NCBI RefSeq assembly: GCF_032922745.1 | Contig: NZ_CP136693.1 | Coordinates: forward strand, 186,001-250,000 | Length of the DNA: 64,000 bases | Direction: 5' to 3' | Source: Marinobacter salarius | GTDB taxonomy: Bacteria; Pseudomonadota; Gammaproteobacteria; Pseudomonadales; Oleiphilaceae | Part shown: positions 16,546-24,020 of the stretch, one piece after another | Layout: each line of letters begins with the position of its first letter | Numbering within the stretch: position 1 is the first letter of the stretch | The notes under the pieces: generated by a model | Told to the model about the DNA's origin: nothing | The model's input: only the letters and a program-made list of their open reading frames with translations | Databases searched by the model: none | Made by a program: the position numbers and the translations under genes

Positions 16546-17049
16546 TCATTGTCCGTGCTTCTGCCAAAATACTTCATGCACTTTTGCTGCATCGTCCTCC
16601 AGGACCGGCCCGATCACCTCGACTTCGCGCTGTCCGGAATCAAACACCTGCCGGCAGGGCAGATCGAGCGTCGGATTTTCGGGATGGTTGCCGGTAATGT
16701 TCTTCAGCCGGTGTTCACTGAGCCCGTAGACTATTCTCCCCAAACCGGCCCAGTAGGCCGAACCGGCACACATGCAACAAGGCTCTGCGGATACGTACAT
16801 GGTGCAACCGGCCAGAAAGTCTGGACGCCAGGCCTTGCTGGCCCGAGTCATCAGAACGCGCTCGGCATGACCTGTCATATCACGGTCCGGGAGGTAAGCG
16901 TTGCCCTGCTCCATCAAGACAGAGCCTTCACTGTCGACCAACAAGGCGGCAAACGGATGTACTCCGTCTTCCGCCAGCCCGTTTGCCATGGCGATGACCT
17001 TTTGCATCATTGCCAGATCGGTATTGTTCAATCTTTCCTGTTCAGACAA
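16546..17049 (-). CDS. CDA-fold nucleobase deaminase (guanine deaminase-like)
   Basis: A 167-residue zinc deaminase of the cytidine/deoxycytidylate deaminase superfamily. The zinc ligands and catalytic acid are His61 and Glu63 (HAE) and Cys91/Cys94 (PCCMC). Size and the C-terminal DLPCRQVF region fit the GuaD/TadA-like branch that acts on free bases rather than tRNA; a separate tRNA-type start motif is absent. It is embedded in an operon with an NMT1-type importer, so deamination of an imported purine- or pyrimidine-like ring is likely. The exact base is unknown. Confidence 0.82.
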   Translation of the reverse strand: MSEQERLNNTDLAMMQKVIAMANGLAEDGVHPFAALLVDSEGSVLMEQGNAYLPDRDMTGHAERVLMTRASKAWRPDFLAGCTMYVSAEPCCMCAGSAYWAGLGRIVYGLSEHRLKNITGNHPENPTLDLPCRQVFDSGQREVEVIGPVLEDDAAKVHEVFWQKHGQ

Positions 17050-17072
17050 TTCGTTAACCTCTTATGACATGC

Positions 17073-17861
17073 TTAGCCCTGTTTTTTGGGCAGGCTCCAT
17101 GGGAAAAAGATCTGCTGCGCCCAGTGCACCGACTTGAACAGCAACAGGCTGACCACTGCCAGAAAGAACAGCCCCGCGAAGGCCTGCGGAATCCGGAAAA
17201 ACGACGTCGAGAACTGAATGAAGTAACCCAGTCCCTCTTCGGCGGCAACAAATTCCGCCACCACGGCGCCGATAATGGCCAGAGTGATGGCCACGCGCAG
17301 GCCGCTGAAAATATGCGGAATGGCGTAAGGAATCCGGATCTGCCAGGTTTCCCTACGCAGCGGGGCATCCAGCGAACGACTCAATTCAACCAGTTCATCG
17401 GGGGTTTCGTTGATCCCGGTCGCAGTCGAAACCACCAGCGGGAAGAACGTCAGCAGGCAGGTAATCAATACCCGTGATGGGTCATCGGACCCCATCAATA
17501 CGATGATCAGTGGCGCAACCGCCACCACCGGGGTGGATTGAACCACCACCAGTAACGGAAAGAGAGTGCGCGACAGCAGCTCCGATCGCATCATGGCGAT
17601 GGCAATGGGAATCGCCACCAGGATGGACGCCGCGAACCCCATCAAAGCCACCCGCAGGGTCGCCCACAGATGGGTAAACCAGCGGCTCATCTCCACATTG
17701 AAAAAAGCCTCGACGATGGCCGAGGGGGCTGGCAATACATAGGCCGGCAAAGAGAACCCCTGACAAACCAGTTCCCATAGCAGAACCAGCGCCACAAAGA
17801 ACAACCAGGGCGCCGCCGTCAACAGGGAGCGGCCGGCCCTATTCTCAAGCTTCAGGCTCAT
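17073..17861 (-). CDS. NMT1/Ssu/Tau-type ABC transporter permease (second system)
   Basis: A 262-residue membrane permease with six or so helices and the coupling loop ELSRSLDAPLRRETWQIRIPYAIPH (given here in part: RRETWQIRIPYA). It is the membrane subunit of the importer encoded by 19637-17073. The gene overlaps the ATPase gene by 17 nt. Paralogous to 12888-13691 but clearly diverged, so a different ring compound is probable. Confidence 0.85.
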   Translation of the reverse strand: MSLKLENRAGRSLLTAAPWLFFVALVLLWELVCQGFSLPAYVLPAPSAIVEAFFNVEMSRWFTHLWATLRVALMGFAASILVAIPIAIAMMRSELLSRTLFPLLVVVQSTPVVAVAPLIIVLMGSDDPSRVLITCLLTFFPLVVSTATGINETPDELVELSRSLDAPLRRETWQIRIPYAIPHIFSGLRVAITLAIIGAVVAEFVAAEEGLGYFIQFSTSFFRIPQAFAGLFFLAVVSLLLFKSVHWAQQIFFPWSLPKKQG

Positions 17862-18630
17862 AGATATGCTTCCTCAGTCGCTCAGTTAACTGGCCGAATC
17901 TGGGTTCGGATATGGTTTGGGTCGTGCGTGGCCTAGGCAGGTCCACATCCACCATCTCCAACACGGTACCGGGGCGCTTGCTCATCACCAGCACCCGGTC
18001 TGCCAGCAGCACGGCTTCGGCGATGGAATGGGTAATGAATAGCACGGTCTTGGGGTTTTCCTGCCAGATTTTCAGAAGATCGAACCCGATCTGCTCCCGA
18101 GTCATTGCATCGAGTGCCGAGAAAGGTTCATCCATCAACAGAATATCCGGGTTCAGCAACAGCGCCCGAACGATTCCGACCCGTTGCTGCATGCCGCCAG
18201 AGAGCTCATTCGGCATCTTGTTGGCAAAACTTTCCAGGCCCGCCATGGCCAGCAAGGCGTCCGCACGCTTTTCATCGTCACGACCGTAACGGCCGAACTT
18301 GTGCTTGAGCGGGAAAAGCACGTTCTTTCGGACAGTCAGCCAAGGCAACAGCGTTGGTTTCTGAAACACGATACCAACGTCGTCCCGGGGTCCGGAGACC
18401 TGCTTTCCAAATACCGAGACCTGTCCCTCTGTTGGGGTCAACAGCCCGGCAATCATCCGCAGCAAGGTGGATTTTCCGCAGCCGGAAGGTCCCACCACCG
18501 CCACGAACTCGTGACGGCGGATGTCCAGTTCAATACCGGTGACCGCGGGCGGGATTGCCGGGTTGGGATCGTAACGGTGCCCGACTCCGGAGAGCCGCAC
18601 AAACGGACGATTAGTGGCGGGCTCAGTCAT
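17845..18630 (-). CDS. NMT1/Ssu/Tau-type ABC transporter ATPase (second system)
   Basis: A 261-residue ATPase. Walker A GPSGCGKST, signature LSGGMQQRVGIVRAL, Walker B ILLMDEPFSALD and the switch histidine in FITHSIAEA are all intact. It lies 2 nt after the binding-protein gene and overlaps the permease gene, forming a complete three-gene importer. Confidence 0.9.
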   Translation of the reverse strand: MTEPATNRPFVRLSGVGHRYDPNPAIPPAVTGIELDIRRHEFVAVVGPSGCGKSTLLRMIAGLLTPTEGQVSVFGKQVSGPRDDVGIVFQKPTLLPWLTVRKNVLFPLKHKFGRYGRDDEKRADALLAMAGLESFANKMPNELSGGMQQRVGIVRALLLNPDILLMDEPFSALDAMTREQIGFDLLKIWQENPKTVLFITHSIAEAVLLADRVLVMSKRPGTVLEMVDVDLPRPRTTQTISEPRFGQLTERLRKHIYEPEA

Positions 18631-18632
18631 GC

Positions 18633-19637
18633 TTACAGCGCCTCAAAAAGGGTCCGGTCGATGATGATTTCCGGGTCCAGTGCATCACCGGCCAGTTTCT
18701 CGGCTTGCGCCACCCAGCTCCAGGTCAGCGCCACACGTTCCTCAGTGAGGGCTCCCAGGCCATCCCGGTCGCTGACGTCGTTCATAACCAACTTCATGGT
18801 GTCGCCAATCTGGCCGGTTGCTACATCGACATCCACTTCCGGCACCATGCTGTTCAGAGCTTCGGCTGCCTTGCGCGGATTCTCGCTGGTGAACTTGAGA
18901 GACTTGTCAAAAGCCCGCAAGAAGCGCTTGGCCACGTCCGGACGCTCACTCAGGAAGGCCTCGCTGGCCACCACGGATGCCGAGTAAAGTTCCAGTCCGG
19001 CATCGGACCATGGCAGTACCACCAGCTCGTTACCGGTGGCTTTGGCCTGATCTGCAAACAGGGCGATATTCGTGACCCAGGCAATGATGGCGTCGGTTCC
19101 ACCGTTCATCAGCATCGGCCCCAGGGCACCTGGGTCAGCCTTGGTCAAACTCACCGCATCCTCAGCCATGCCGTTCTCTTTTAGCACCAGCGGCAGGAAC
19201 GCATTGGAGGATGTGAACGGTGATGTAGCGACTTTCTTGCCCTCGATATCCGTCATCTCGCTGATGTCGGCCTTCTGCAAGGTAAAGAACGCATGAGGTG
19301 CCTGGTTGAAGATGCTATAGACGGCTGTCACCGGCAGACTATTGTCCTGGACCTTGGCTGCCATCAGCGCCCCGATGTCTGCGCTGCCGATGTCGGCTTG
19401 TCCGGTGGCAATCTTGGTAATCGCGTCGGTCGAACCCCGGCCACTGGCGATTTTGACTTCCAGGCCTTCGGCTTCAAAGAATCCCTCCTGTACACCTACA
19501 TACACCGGTGACTTATCCCCCCCTGGCAGCCAATCCAGTTGGTAAACCACTTTGTCGGCCGCCAATGCTGCCTGAGCCATCAACCCGCCAGCCAGTGAGG
19601 CAGCGATCAGAATCGAGCGTTTGAAACCTTTGTGCAT
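18633..19637 (-). CDS. NMT1-like ABC transporter substrate-binding protein (second system)
   Basis: A 334-residue periplasmic protein. The signal peptide covers about residues 1-27 (cleavage after AALA), and the mature domain begins DKVVYQLDWLPGGDKSPVYVG, which is the NMT1-like opening. It lacks the WYAQAEHGGFY motif of the other two NMT1-type proteins here, so its ligand differs. First gene of the operon 19637-15881 (importer, deaminase, flavoprotein). The ATG follows GGAGAA. Confidence 0.85.
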   Translation of the reverse strand: MHKGFKRSILIAASLAGGLMAQAALAADKVVYQLDWLPGGDKSPVYVGVQEGFFEAEGLEVKIASGRGSTDAITKIATGQADIGSADIGALMAAKVQDNSLPVTAVYSIFNQAPHAFFTLQKADISEMTDIEGKKVATSPFTSSNAFLPLVLKENGMAEDAVSLTKADPGALGPMLMNGGTDAIIAWVTNIALFADQAKATGNELVVLPWSDAGLELYSASVVASEAFLSERPDVAKRFLRAFDKSLKFTSENPRKAAEALNSMVPEVDVDVATGQIGDTMKLVMNDVSDRDGLGALTEERVALTWSWVAQAEKLAGDALDPEIIIDRTLFEAL

Positions 19638-19674
19638 GAGTATTCTCCTTCGGGTTTAATCTTTCCGAGCTTTA

Positions 19675-19690
19675 TTGATCATTCGGTCAG
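19675..19690. promoter_or_regulatory. RutR-type operator of the 19637-15881 operon
   Basis: TTGATCATTCGGTCAG fits TTGACCA-NN-TGGTCAG with two mismatches. It lies about 6 to 21 nt downstream of the start predicted from the sigma-54 promoter at 19707-19720. Confidence 0.7.
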
Positions 19691-19706
19691 GTTTTAAAAC
19701 TGAACT

Positions 19707-19720
19707 GCAAAGGACAGGCC
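19707..19720 (-). promoter_or_regulatory. Sigma-54 (-24/-12) promoter
   Basis: Read leftwards TGGCCTGTCCTTTGCA: GG at 19720-19719, ten bases, GC at 19708-19707. It drives the second NMT1-type importer operon. Confidence 0.75.
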
Positions 19721-19999
19721 AGAATATGTCTGTTACCGCACAATTCGTTGGAAACCTCACCTTTACCGCTGAAAACACTCCAGTTTCCGGGCCTGTGTTG
19801 CGTGTGGAAGGCCAGCCCACACATCTCTACATGTAAGCCCAAACAAGCGCTGGACCGCGTTTTATGGCGCGCGAATCTGGTGCATTAAATGGGGAGCCGC
19901 CCTGATATGAAGCCTTTACGAAATCCGCTGCAACGCCACTGAACCCTCGAAAACCGTGGTATTTCCGGCCATCCGCCCGACCAACGATATTTCTTGATT
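19721..19999. other. Non-coding part of the divergent gap 19638-20061
   Basis: The 424-nt gap holds two divergent -24/-12 promoters and two RutR-type operators at its ends. The middle has no convincing gene. A TGGTGCA half-site near 19869-19875 could belong to an NtrC-type activator shared by both promoters. Confidence 0.5.
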
Positions 20000-20013
20000 G
20001 GCACGCTTTGTGA
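20000..20013 (+). promoter_or_regulatory. Probable sigma-54 promoter with weak -12 element
   Basis: TTGGCACG fits the -24 box exactly (GG at 20000-20001), but the -12 position ten bases later is GA instead of GC. The RutR-type operator at 20018-20033 overlaps the start predicted from it, as in the neighbouring units. Confidence 0.5.
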
Positions 20014-20017
20014 ATTA

Positions 20018-20033
20018 CTGACCACATGGACAG
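20018..20033. promoter_or_regulatory. RutR-type operator before the 20062 oxygenase
   Basis: CTGACCACATGGACAG has both arms of the CTGACCA-NN-TGGTCAG palindrome with one mismatch. It is 28 nt before the start codon. Confidence 0.7.
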
Positions 20034-20061
20034 TTTTAGAATCGTAAACCGGAGTTAAAGC

Positions 20062-21027
20062 ATGAGCAGCACGAATGAAACAGGCGGTTCATTACCCATC
20101 ATTGACCTGTCGTTACTCTCGGGAACCGAGCAACAAAGGCAGGCGCTGACGAGCTCGCTGACCGAAGCCTGTCTGCATACGGGGTTCTTCTATATCCGCG
20201 AACATGGCATCCCCCCAGAGCTGATCGATCAGGTATTCAGGGAGTCACAGGCTCTGTTCAACCTGCCAAAAGAACACAAACAGGCGATCCACAAGGCTCA
20301 CTCCCGAGCGAACCGAGGCTATGAATCAATGAGGGGGCAGACTTTGGAGACCGGCGCGCCCCCAGACTTGAAAGAAGGGTTCTACATAGGCGAAGAGCTG
20401 GACGAAACCGACCCCCGCGTACAGGCCGGCCGATTCAACCAGGGTGGAAACCAATGGCCAGAAACACTGCCCGGCTTCCGCAACACCATGACCTCATACT
20501 TCAACGCCATGAACCAGCTCAGCACCCGCATAATGGAGGCTCTGGCCCTAACCCTGGATCTGAAACCGGACTTTTTTACGGACTTCTGCCACCAACCATT
20601 ATCCACCCTGAGATTGCTGCACTACCCACCTCAACCCGCCCAGCCGGCTCCCGGGGAAAAAGGGTGCGGAGCCCACACAGATTTTGGCGGCATCACCGTC
20701 TTGCTGTTAGACGACAAGCCGGGGCTTCAGGTGTGGGATGTCCGTTGTGAGCAGTGGATCGAAGCAAAACCCATCCCCGGCACTTTTGTGGTCAACCTTG
20801 GCGACATGATCGCCCGCTGGACCAACGACTGTTACCGCTCAACCCTGCACAGGGTCGTCAATACGTCGGGCGCCGAACGCTACTCGGTGCCGTTTTTCTT
20901 CAGCGGCAACCCCGACCACACCGTCACCTGCCTGCCTACCTGCCTTTCCGAGGGTGAGCAACCTCACTACCCGTCCACAACGGTTGAAGCCCACCTGATG
21001 GAGATGTACCGGAGAACCTATGCCTGA
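20062..21027 (+). CDS. Isopenicillin N synthase-like 2OG-Fe(II) oxygenase (copy 1)
   Basis: A 321-residue enzyme of the 2-oxoglutarate/Fe(II) dioxygenase superfamily. The DIOX_N region is at residues 10-110 and the catalytic double-stranded beta helix at about 165-300. Iron ligands His205, Asp207 and His263 and the 2-oxoglutarate-binding Arg273-x-Ser275 are in place, so it should be active. Typical members hydroxylate small molecules; fungal thymine-7-hydroxylase belongs to this branch. It shares a two-gene operon with an alpha/beta hydrolase and carries the RutR-type operator, which points to a nucleobase-like substrate. The substrate itself is not known. Confidence 0.85.
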   Translation: MSSTNETGGSLPIIDLSLLSGTEQQRQALTSSLTEACLHTGFFYIREHGIPPELIDQVFRESQALFNLPKEHKQAIHKAHSRANRGYESMRGQTLETGAPPDLKEGFYIGEELDETDPRVQAGRFNQGGNQWPETLPGFRNTMTSYFNAMNQLSTRIMEALALTLDLKPDFFTDFCHQPLSTLRLLHYPPQPAQPAPGEKGCGAHTDFGGITVLLLDDKPGLQVWDVRCEQWIEAKPIPGTFVVNLGDMIARWTNDCYRSTLHRVVNTSGAERYSVPFFFSGNPDHTVTCLPTCLSEGEQPHYPSTTVEAHLMEMYRRTYA

Positions 21028-21775
21028 ACAAATGACGACCGCCGTTCTGATCCATGGCGCCTGGGCCGGCGGCTGGGTATGGGAAACCATCACCCCTTAT
21101 CTCAAAGAGCAGGGCTTCAACGTTATGGCACCGGATCTCCCGGGGTGCGGAAGCCGCCTGGGCAACCCGGCCGACGCCTCTCTCAGCCAATGCGTCGACG
21201 ACCTGGAAAAGATGCTTCAGAAGGTCGAAGGCCCACTGCTACTGGTGGGGCATTCCGGGGGCGGTGCCGTTGCAACCCAACTGGCAGAAGCCATTCCTGA
21301 ACGAGTCATTGGCGTTGCCTACCTGGCGGGCATGATGCTGCCTTCCGGTACGGGTTTTGGCCAAATCGTCAGCGACATGCGGGAACAGTACCCCGAAGCC
21401 TCCGGCATTGGCCCGTTTCTGACCTGGGAAGACAACGGGCAGGTTTCCCGCGTACCGGCAGATGCCATACGTCAGATTTTCCTGCAAGACGTCAGTGAGT
21501 CCATTGCCGAGCAGGCAATTCCCCGCTTCAATCCACAGGCCGAGGGCAGCCGGATGCTGGTGCCTCACTGGACTGACGCCCGTTTTGGAAAGCTGCCAAG
21601 GCTGTACATCGAGGCGAGGCAAGACCGCTCTGTGATCTTGCCGGTGCAACGGCGAATGCAGCAGCTGGTCCCGGGCGCATCGATCGTTTCTCTGGATACC
21701 GGTCACGTTCCCCAGGTCGCAGCACCTGGTTGTGTTGCCCTTGCCCTGGCGGAATTTGTAGCCAGCCAGATGTAA
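21020..21775 (+). CDS. Alpha/beta-fold hydrolase (esterase/lyase-like)
   Basis: A 251-residue hydrolase of the short MES/HNL-like branch. It begins with TAVLIHGAWAGGWVW, has the nucleophile elbow GHSGGG (Ser near residue 79) and a C-terminal histidine in LDTGHVPQVAAP, with the acidic residue probably in ARQDRSV. The start overlaps the oxygenase stop by 8 nt, so the two proteins are made together and probably act in sequence. It may cleave the product of the oxygenase. The natural substrate is unknown. Confidence 0.82.
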   Translation: MPEQMTTAVLIHGAWAGGWVWETITPYLKEQGFNVMAPDLPGCGSRLGNPADASLSQCVDDLEKMLQKVEGPLLLVGHSGGGAVATQLAEAIPERVIGVAYLAGMMLPSGTGFGQIVSDMREQYPEASGIGPFLTWEDNGQVSRVPADAIRQIFLQDVSESIAEQAIPRFNPQAEGSRMLVPHWTDARFGKLPRLYIEARQDRSVILPVQRRMQQLVPGASIVSLDTGHVPQVAAPGCVALALAEFVASQM

Positions 21776-21777
21776 AA

Positions 21778-21802
21778 AAGGACGGCCTTTCGGGCCGTCC
21801 TT
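21778..21802. terminator. Bidirectional Rho-independent terminator
   Basis: Stem AAGGACGGCC (21778-21787) with GGCCGTCCTT (21793-21802), loop TTTCG. An A-run on the left serves leftward transcripts of the binding-protein gene, and TT plus mixed bases on the right serve the hydrolase operon. The genes are convergent here. Confidence 0.85.
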
Positions 21803-21828
21803 CTGATTCATACTATCGGGTACGCTGA

Positions 21829-22815
21829 TCAGTCGGCGTAGACCGATTGTATATAGGACAGATCAAACGCCTTTTTCCAGTCCAGATCCTCCGGCAGGGT
21901 GCCTGCTTCAACCATATCCTCAAAGAATGCCTGCCAACGTTCCAGGGTCATCATCCCGTAACGACCGTCCTCGGCAGCGCCGGACAGAAGAATACCCTCC
22001 TCCTGCATTTTCGCATGGCTGTAGGCCAGCAACGCATCCTGCATTTCGGGGTTGTCTTCCTTGATCAGGGCATTCGCCGGGGCCGGATTCTCGAAATAGG
22101 CCTTCCAGCCCTCCGCTGTTGCGGCAACCATCTTCTGCACAACCTCCGGATTCTCTTCGATCCTGTCAGCCGTGGTATCCAGCGTGGCCGCATAGGCCTC
22201 CCAGCCATAGTTGGCCAGTAGCAGGCTTTTTCCCTTGACCCCGGCCTGATCCAGGAAGAAACCATCATTGGTTACGTAGCCCTGCTGAATCGTCTGATCA
22301 TCCTGGATGAACGGAGCGAAGCTGTAGTCGTAGGCCTGCAACTGGTCATCGGTGTAACCATATTCAGTTTTCAGCCACGGCCAGTAGGCAACCCGTCCTG
22401 CGGTAGGAACACGCATGGATTTGCCCTTCATGGCTTCCAGAGAGTCATTGCCAACACCCTCATGAACCACTAACGACTGCGGATCTTTCTGGAAGAATGC
22501 GGCGACTGTTACCAGAGGGATTCCCTGGTTAACGGCGTTGAGCGACTGCAGGCTGTAGCCCATGATGAAATCCACCGACCCACCCATGAGCAACTGCACA
22601 TTGTTCACCTGGGGGCCACCCATCTTGATGGTGACATCCAGTCCGTGCTTTTCATAAATCCCCATGGCCTTTGCGGCATAGAAACCACCGTGTTCGGCCT
22701 GGGCATACCAGGTTGTGGCAACGGTTACCGGGGTCAGTTCCTCTGCCTGGACGAAACCGGCGGCAGCACCGAACGACAGCGTGAGACCCGCCGCAATGTT
22801 CTTCAGTTGTTTCAT
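21829..22815 (-). CDS. Orphan NMT1/THI5-like substrate-binding protein
   Basis: About 328 residues with a signal peptide (roughly 1-24, ending VQA). Mature segments TWYAQAEHGGFYAAKAMGIY and IKMGGPQVNNVQLL mark it as a close paralogue of the protein at 14628-15623. No permease or ATPase adjoins it; its operon partner is a 2OG oxygenase. It probably feeds a second ligand to the importer at 12888-14566. The start at 22815 is 6 nt after TGAGGA. Confidence 0.83.
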   Translation of the reverse strand: MKQLKNIAAGLTLSFGAAAGFVQAEELTPVTVATTWYAQAEHGGFYAAKAMGIYEKHGLDVTIKMGGPQVNNVQLLMGGSVDFIMGYSLQSLNAVNQGIPLVTVAAFFQKDPQSLVVHEGVGNDSLEAMKGKSMRVPTAGRVAYWPWLKTEYGYTDDQLQAYDYSFAPFIQDDQTIQQGYVTNDGFFLDQAGVKGKSLLLANYGWEAYAATLDTTADRIEENPEVVQKMVAATAEGWKAYFENPAPANALIKEDNPEMQDALLAYSHAKMQEEGILLSGAAEDGRYGMMTLERWQAFFEDMVEAGTLPEDLDWKKAFDLSYIQSVYAD

Positions 22816-22824
22816 TGTCATTCC

Positions 22825-23784
22825 TCAGTTCTGGGCCTGGGCCCCGTAGGTGTTGGTGAGTTTTTCATTCAGGTGCTGCCCTGCCGAGATAGGCCCATAA
22901 ATCGCAGGGTTGTCTGCGGTGGCGCAACTCTCGATGCAGGCTATTTCCGATGTTTTGTTGGGGTGGCAGAAAAAGGCAATGGAATAACGATCACGATGAC
23001 GATGCTCTGGTGCGACGTTCACCCGATGCGGCGTCGAACAGAACACATGGTTGGTCCAGCGATGCATCAGGTCCCCGGTATTGACCACAACGGTGCCGGG
23101 TATCGGCGTCGCCCGGATCCATTCTCCCGAGCGGGTGCAGACCTCAAGACCGCCAACATCATCCTGGAACAAGAGGGTGATACTGCCGTAATCGGTATGG
23201 GCTCCGGCACGACTTTCACCGTCTTCCGGCTCAAATCCTTCGGGTAATGGCGGGTAATGCAACAGCCGCAGGGTATGGTCGTGTTCGTTGTGGGCATTCT
23301 TGAAGAAATCTTCCGGCTGCCCCAGCGCGAGGGCGAAAGCTTGTAGCACCCGGTCGGCGGTTAGAATGCACTCCCCGAGAAACCGGGTCATAACAGTCTC
23401 GAAACGGGGATAGCCGGCGGGCCAGAGGTTTTTATGGGTGTCCGGACCGGGGCCTTCCGGCGCTAGATTGAAAGCCTCTTTCAAGTCACCCGGACGGGTG
23501 GGATCAAGCTTTTCCCGCTTGATCCCAACATAACCTCGATTACTCTCCGGGTTCTGCCAGGCGACCCCTTGCTTATCCTTCTGTGGCAGAGCAAAAAACG
23601 CTTTCGAACCGGAGAATGCCGCTTCCAGCTGCTCATCTGGCATTCCACAACCCGACAGATAGAAAAACCCCCAATCCTGACTGGCCCGACGCATCTGGTC
23701 CGCCACCGATTTACGTTCCGCACTGGTTCCGTTCAAGAACCGCTCAAAATGAATTACGGGTATTTCCTGTGTCTCGTTCGGCAT
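22825..23784 (-). CDS. Isopenicillin N synthase-like 2OG-Fe(II) oxygenase (copy 2)
   Basis: A 319-residue dioxygenase of the same family as the four other copies in the window. The metal site is AHTDYGS (His, Asp) with the distal His in STPHRVNV, and the co-substrate Arg/Ser is in RDRYSIAFF. The N-terminal DIOX_N domain has the FFYLSGCGMPDEQ segment typical of the group. The operon continues with an NMT1-type binding protein 9 nt later, so the oxygenase probably acts on what that protein helps import. The reaction is unknown; ring-methyl or ring-carbon hydroxylation is the family default. Confidence 0.85.
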   Translation of the reverse strand: MPNETQEIPVIHFERFLNGTSAERKSVADQMRRASQDWGFFYLSGCGMPDEQLEAAFSGSKAFFALPQKDKQGVAWQNPESNRGYVGIKREKLDPTRPGDLKEAFNLAPEGPGPDTHKNLWPAGYPRFETVMTRFLGECILTADRVLQAFALALGQPEDFFKNAHNEHDHTLRLLHYPPLPEGFEPEDGESRAGAHTDYGSITLLFQDDVGGLEVCTRSGEWIRATPIPGTVVVNTGDLMHRWTNHVFCSTPHRVNVAPEHRHRDRYSIAFFCHPNKTSEIACIESCATADNPAIYGPISAGQHLNEKLTNTYGAQAQN

Positions 23785-23812
23785 GTTTTCTCCTGCATCA
23801 CTCCATGCTTTG

Positions 23813-23828
23813 TTATCCAGTTGGTCAG
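23813..23828. promoter_or_regulatory. RutR-type operator of the 23784-21829 operon
   Basis: TTATCCAGTTGGTCAG fits the TTGACCA-NN-TGGTCAG motif with one mismatch in the left arm. It overlaps the start (about 23824) predicted from the sigma-54 promoter at 23836-23849. Confidence 0.75.
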
Positions 23829-23835
23829 ATAATTT

Positions 23836-23849
23836 GCAAATGACATGCC
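23836..23849 (-). promoter_or_regulatory. Sigma-54 (-24/-12) promoter
   Basis: Read leftwards TGGCATGTCATTTGCA: GG at 23849-23848, ten bases, GC at 23837-23836. It is among the best matches to the consensus in the window. Confidence 0.8.
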
Positions 23850-23929
23850 ATAAAAATCCGCCTTAAAAGCCCCATTATCGGACTCTTTAACAGATATTCC
23901 GCCTCAAAAAAGTGCACACTGCTATTTAA

Positions 23930-23945
23930 TTGACCATAAGGTCAG
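23930..23945. promoter_or_regulatory. RutR-type operator upstream of the 24021 amidohydrolase
   Basis: TTGACCATAAGGTCAG is a near-perfect palindrome. It lies 21 nt upstream of the -24 element at 23967, thus about 47-62 nt before the predicted start. A TGCAC half-site (23913-23917) precedes it. Confidence 0.78.
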
Positions 23946-23966
23946 GCTTTTACCGAAAACCAGACA

Positions 23967-23980
23967 GGCATTGCTCTTGC
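23967..23980 (+). promoter_or_regulatory. Sigma-54 (-24/-12) promoter of the 24021 gene
   Basis: AGGCATTGCTCTTGCAT: GG at 23967-23968, ten bases, GC at 23979-23980. The predicted start is near 23992, about 29 nt before the ATG. Confidence 0.72.
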
Positions 23981-24020
23981 ATAGTAATCAGCCCCATTTA
24001 CCACCAAGACGATTTCAGCA

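Noticed and set aside
19827..20027. 66-codon leftward frame between divergent operons
   Set aside because: It runs across the promoter and operator region of the 20062 gene and has no ribosome site or known similarity.
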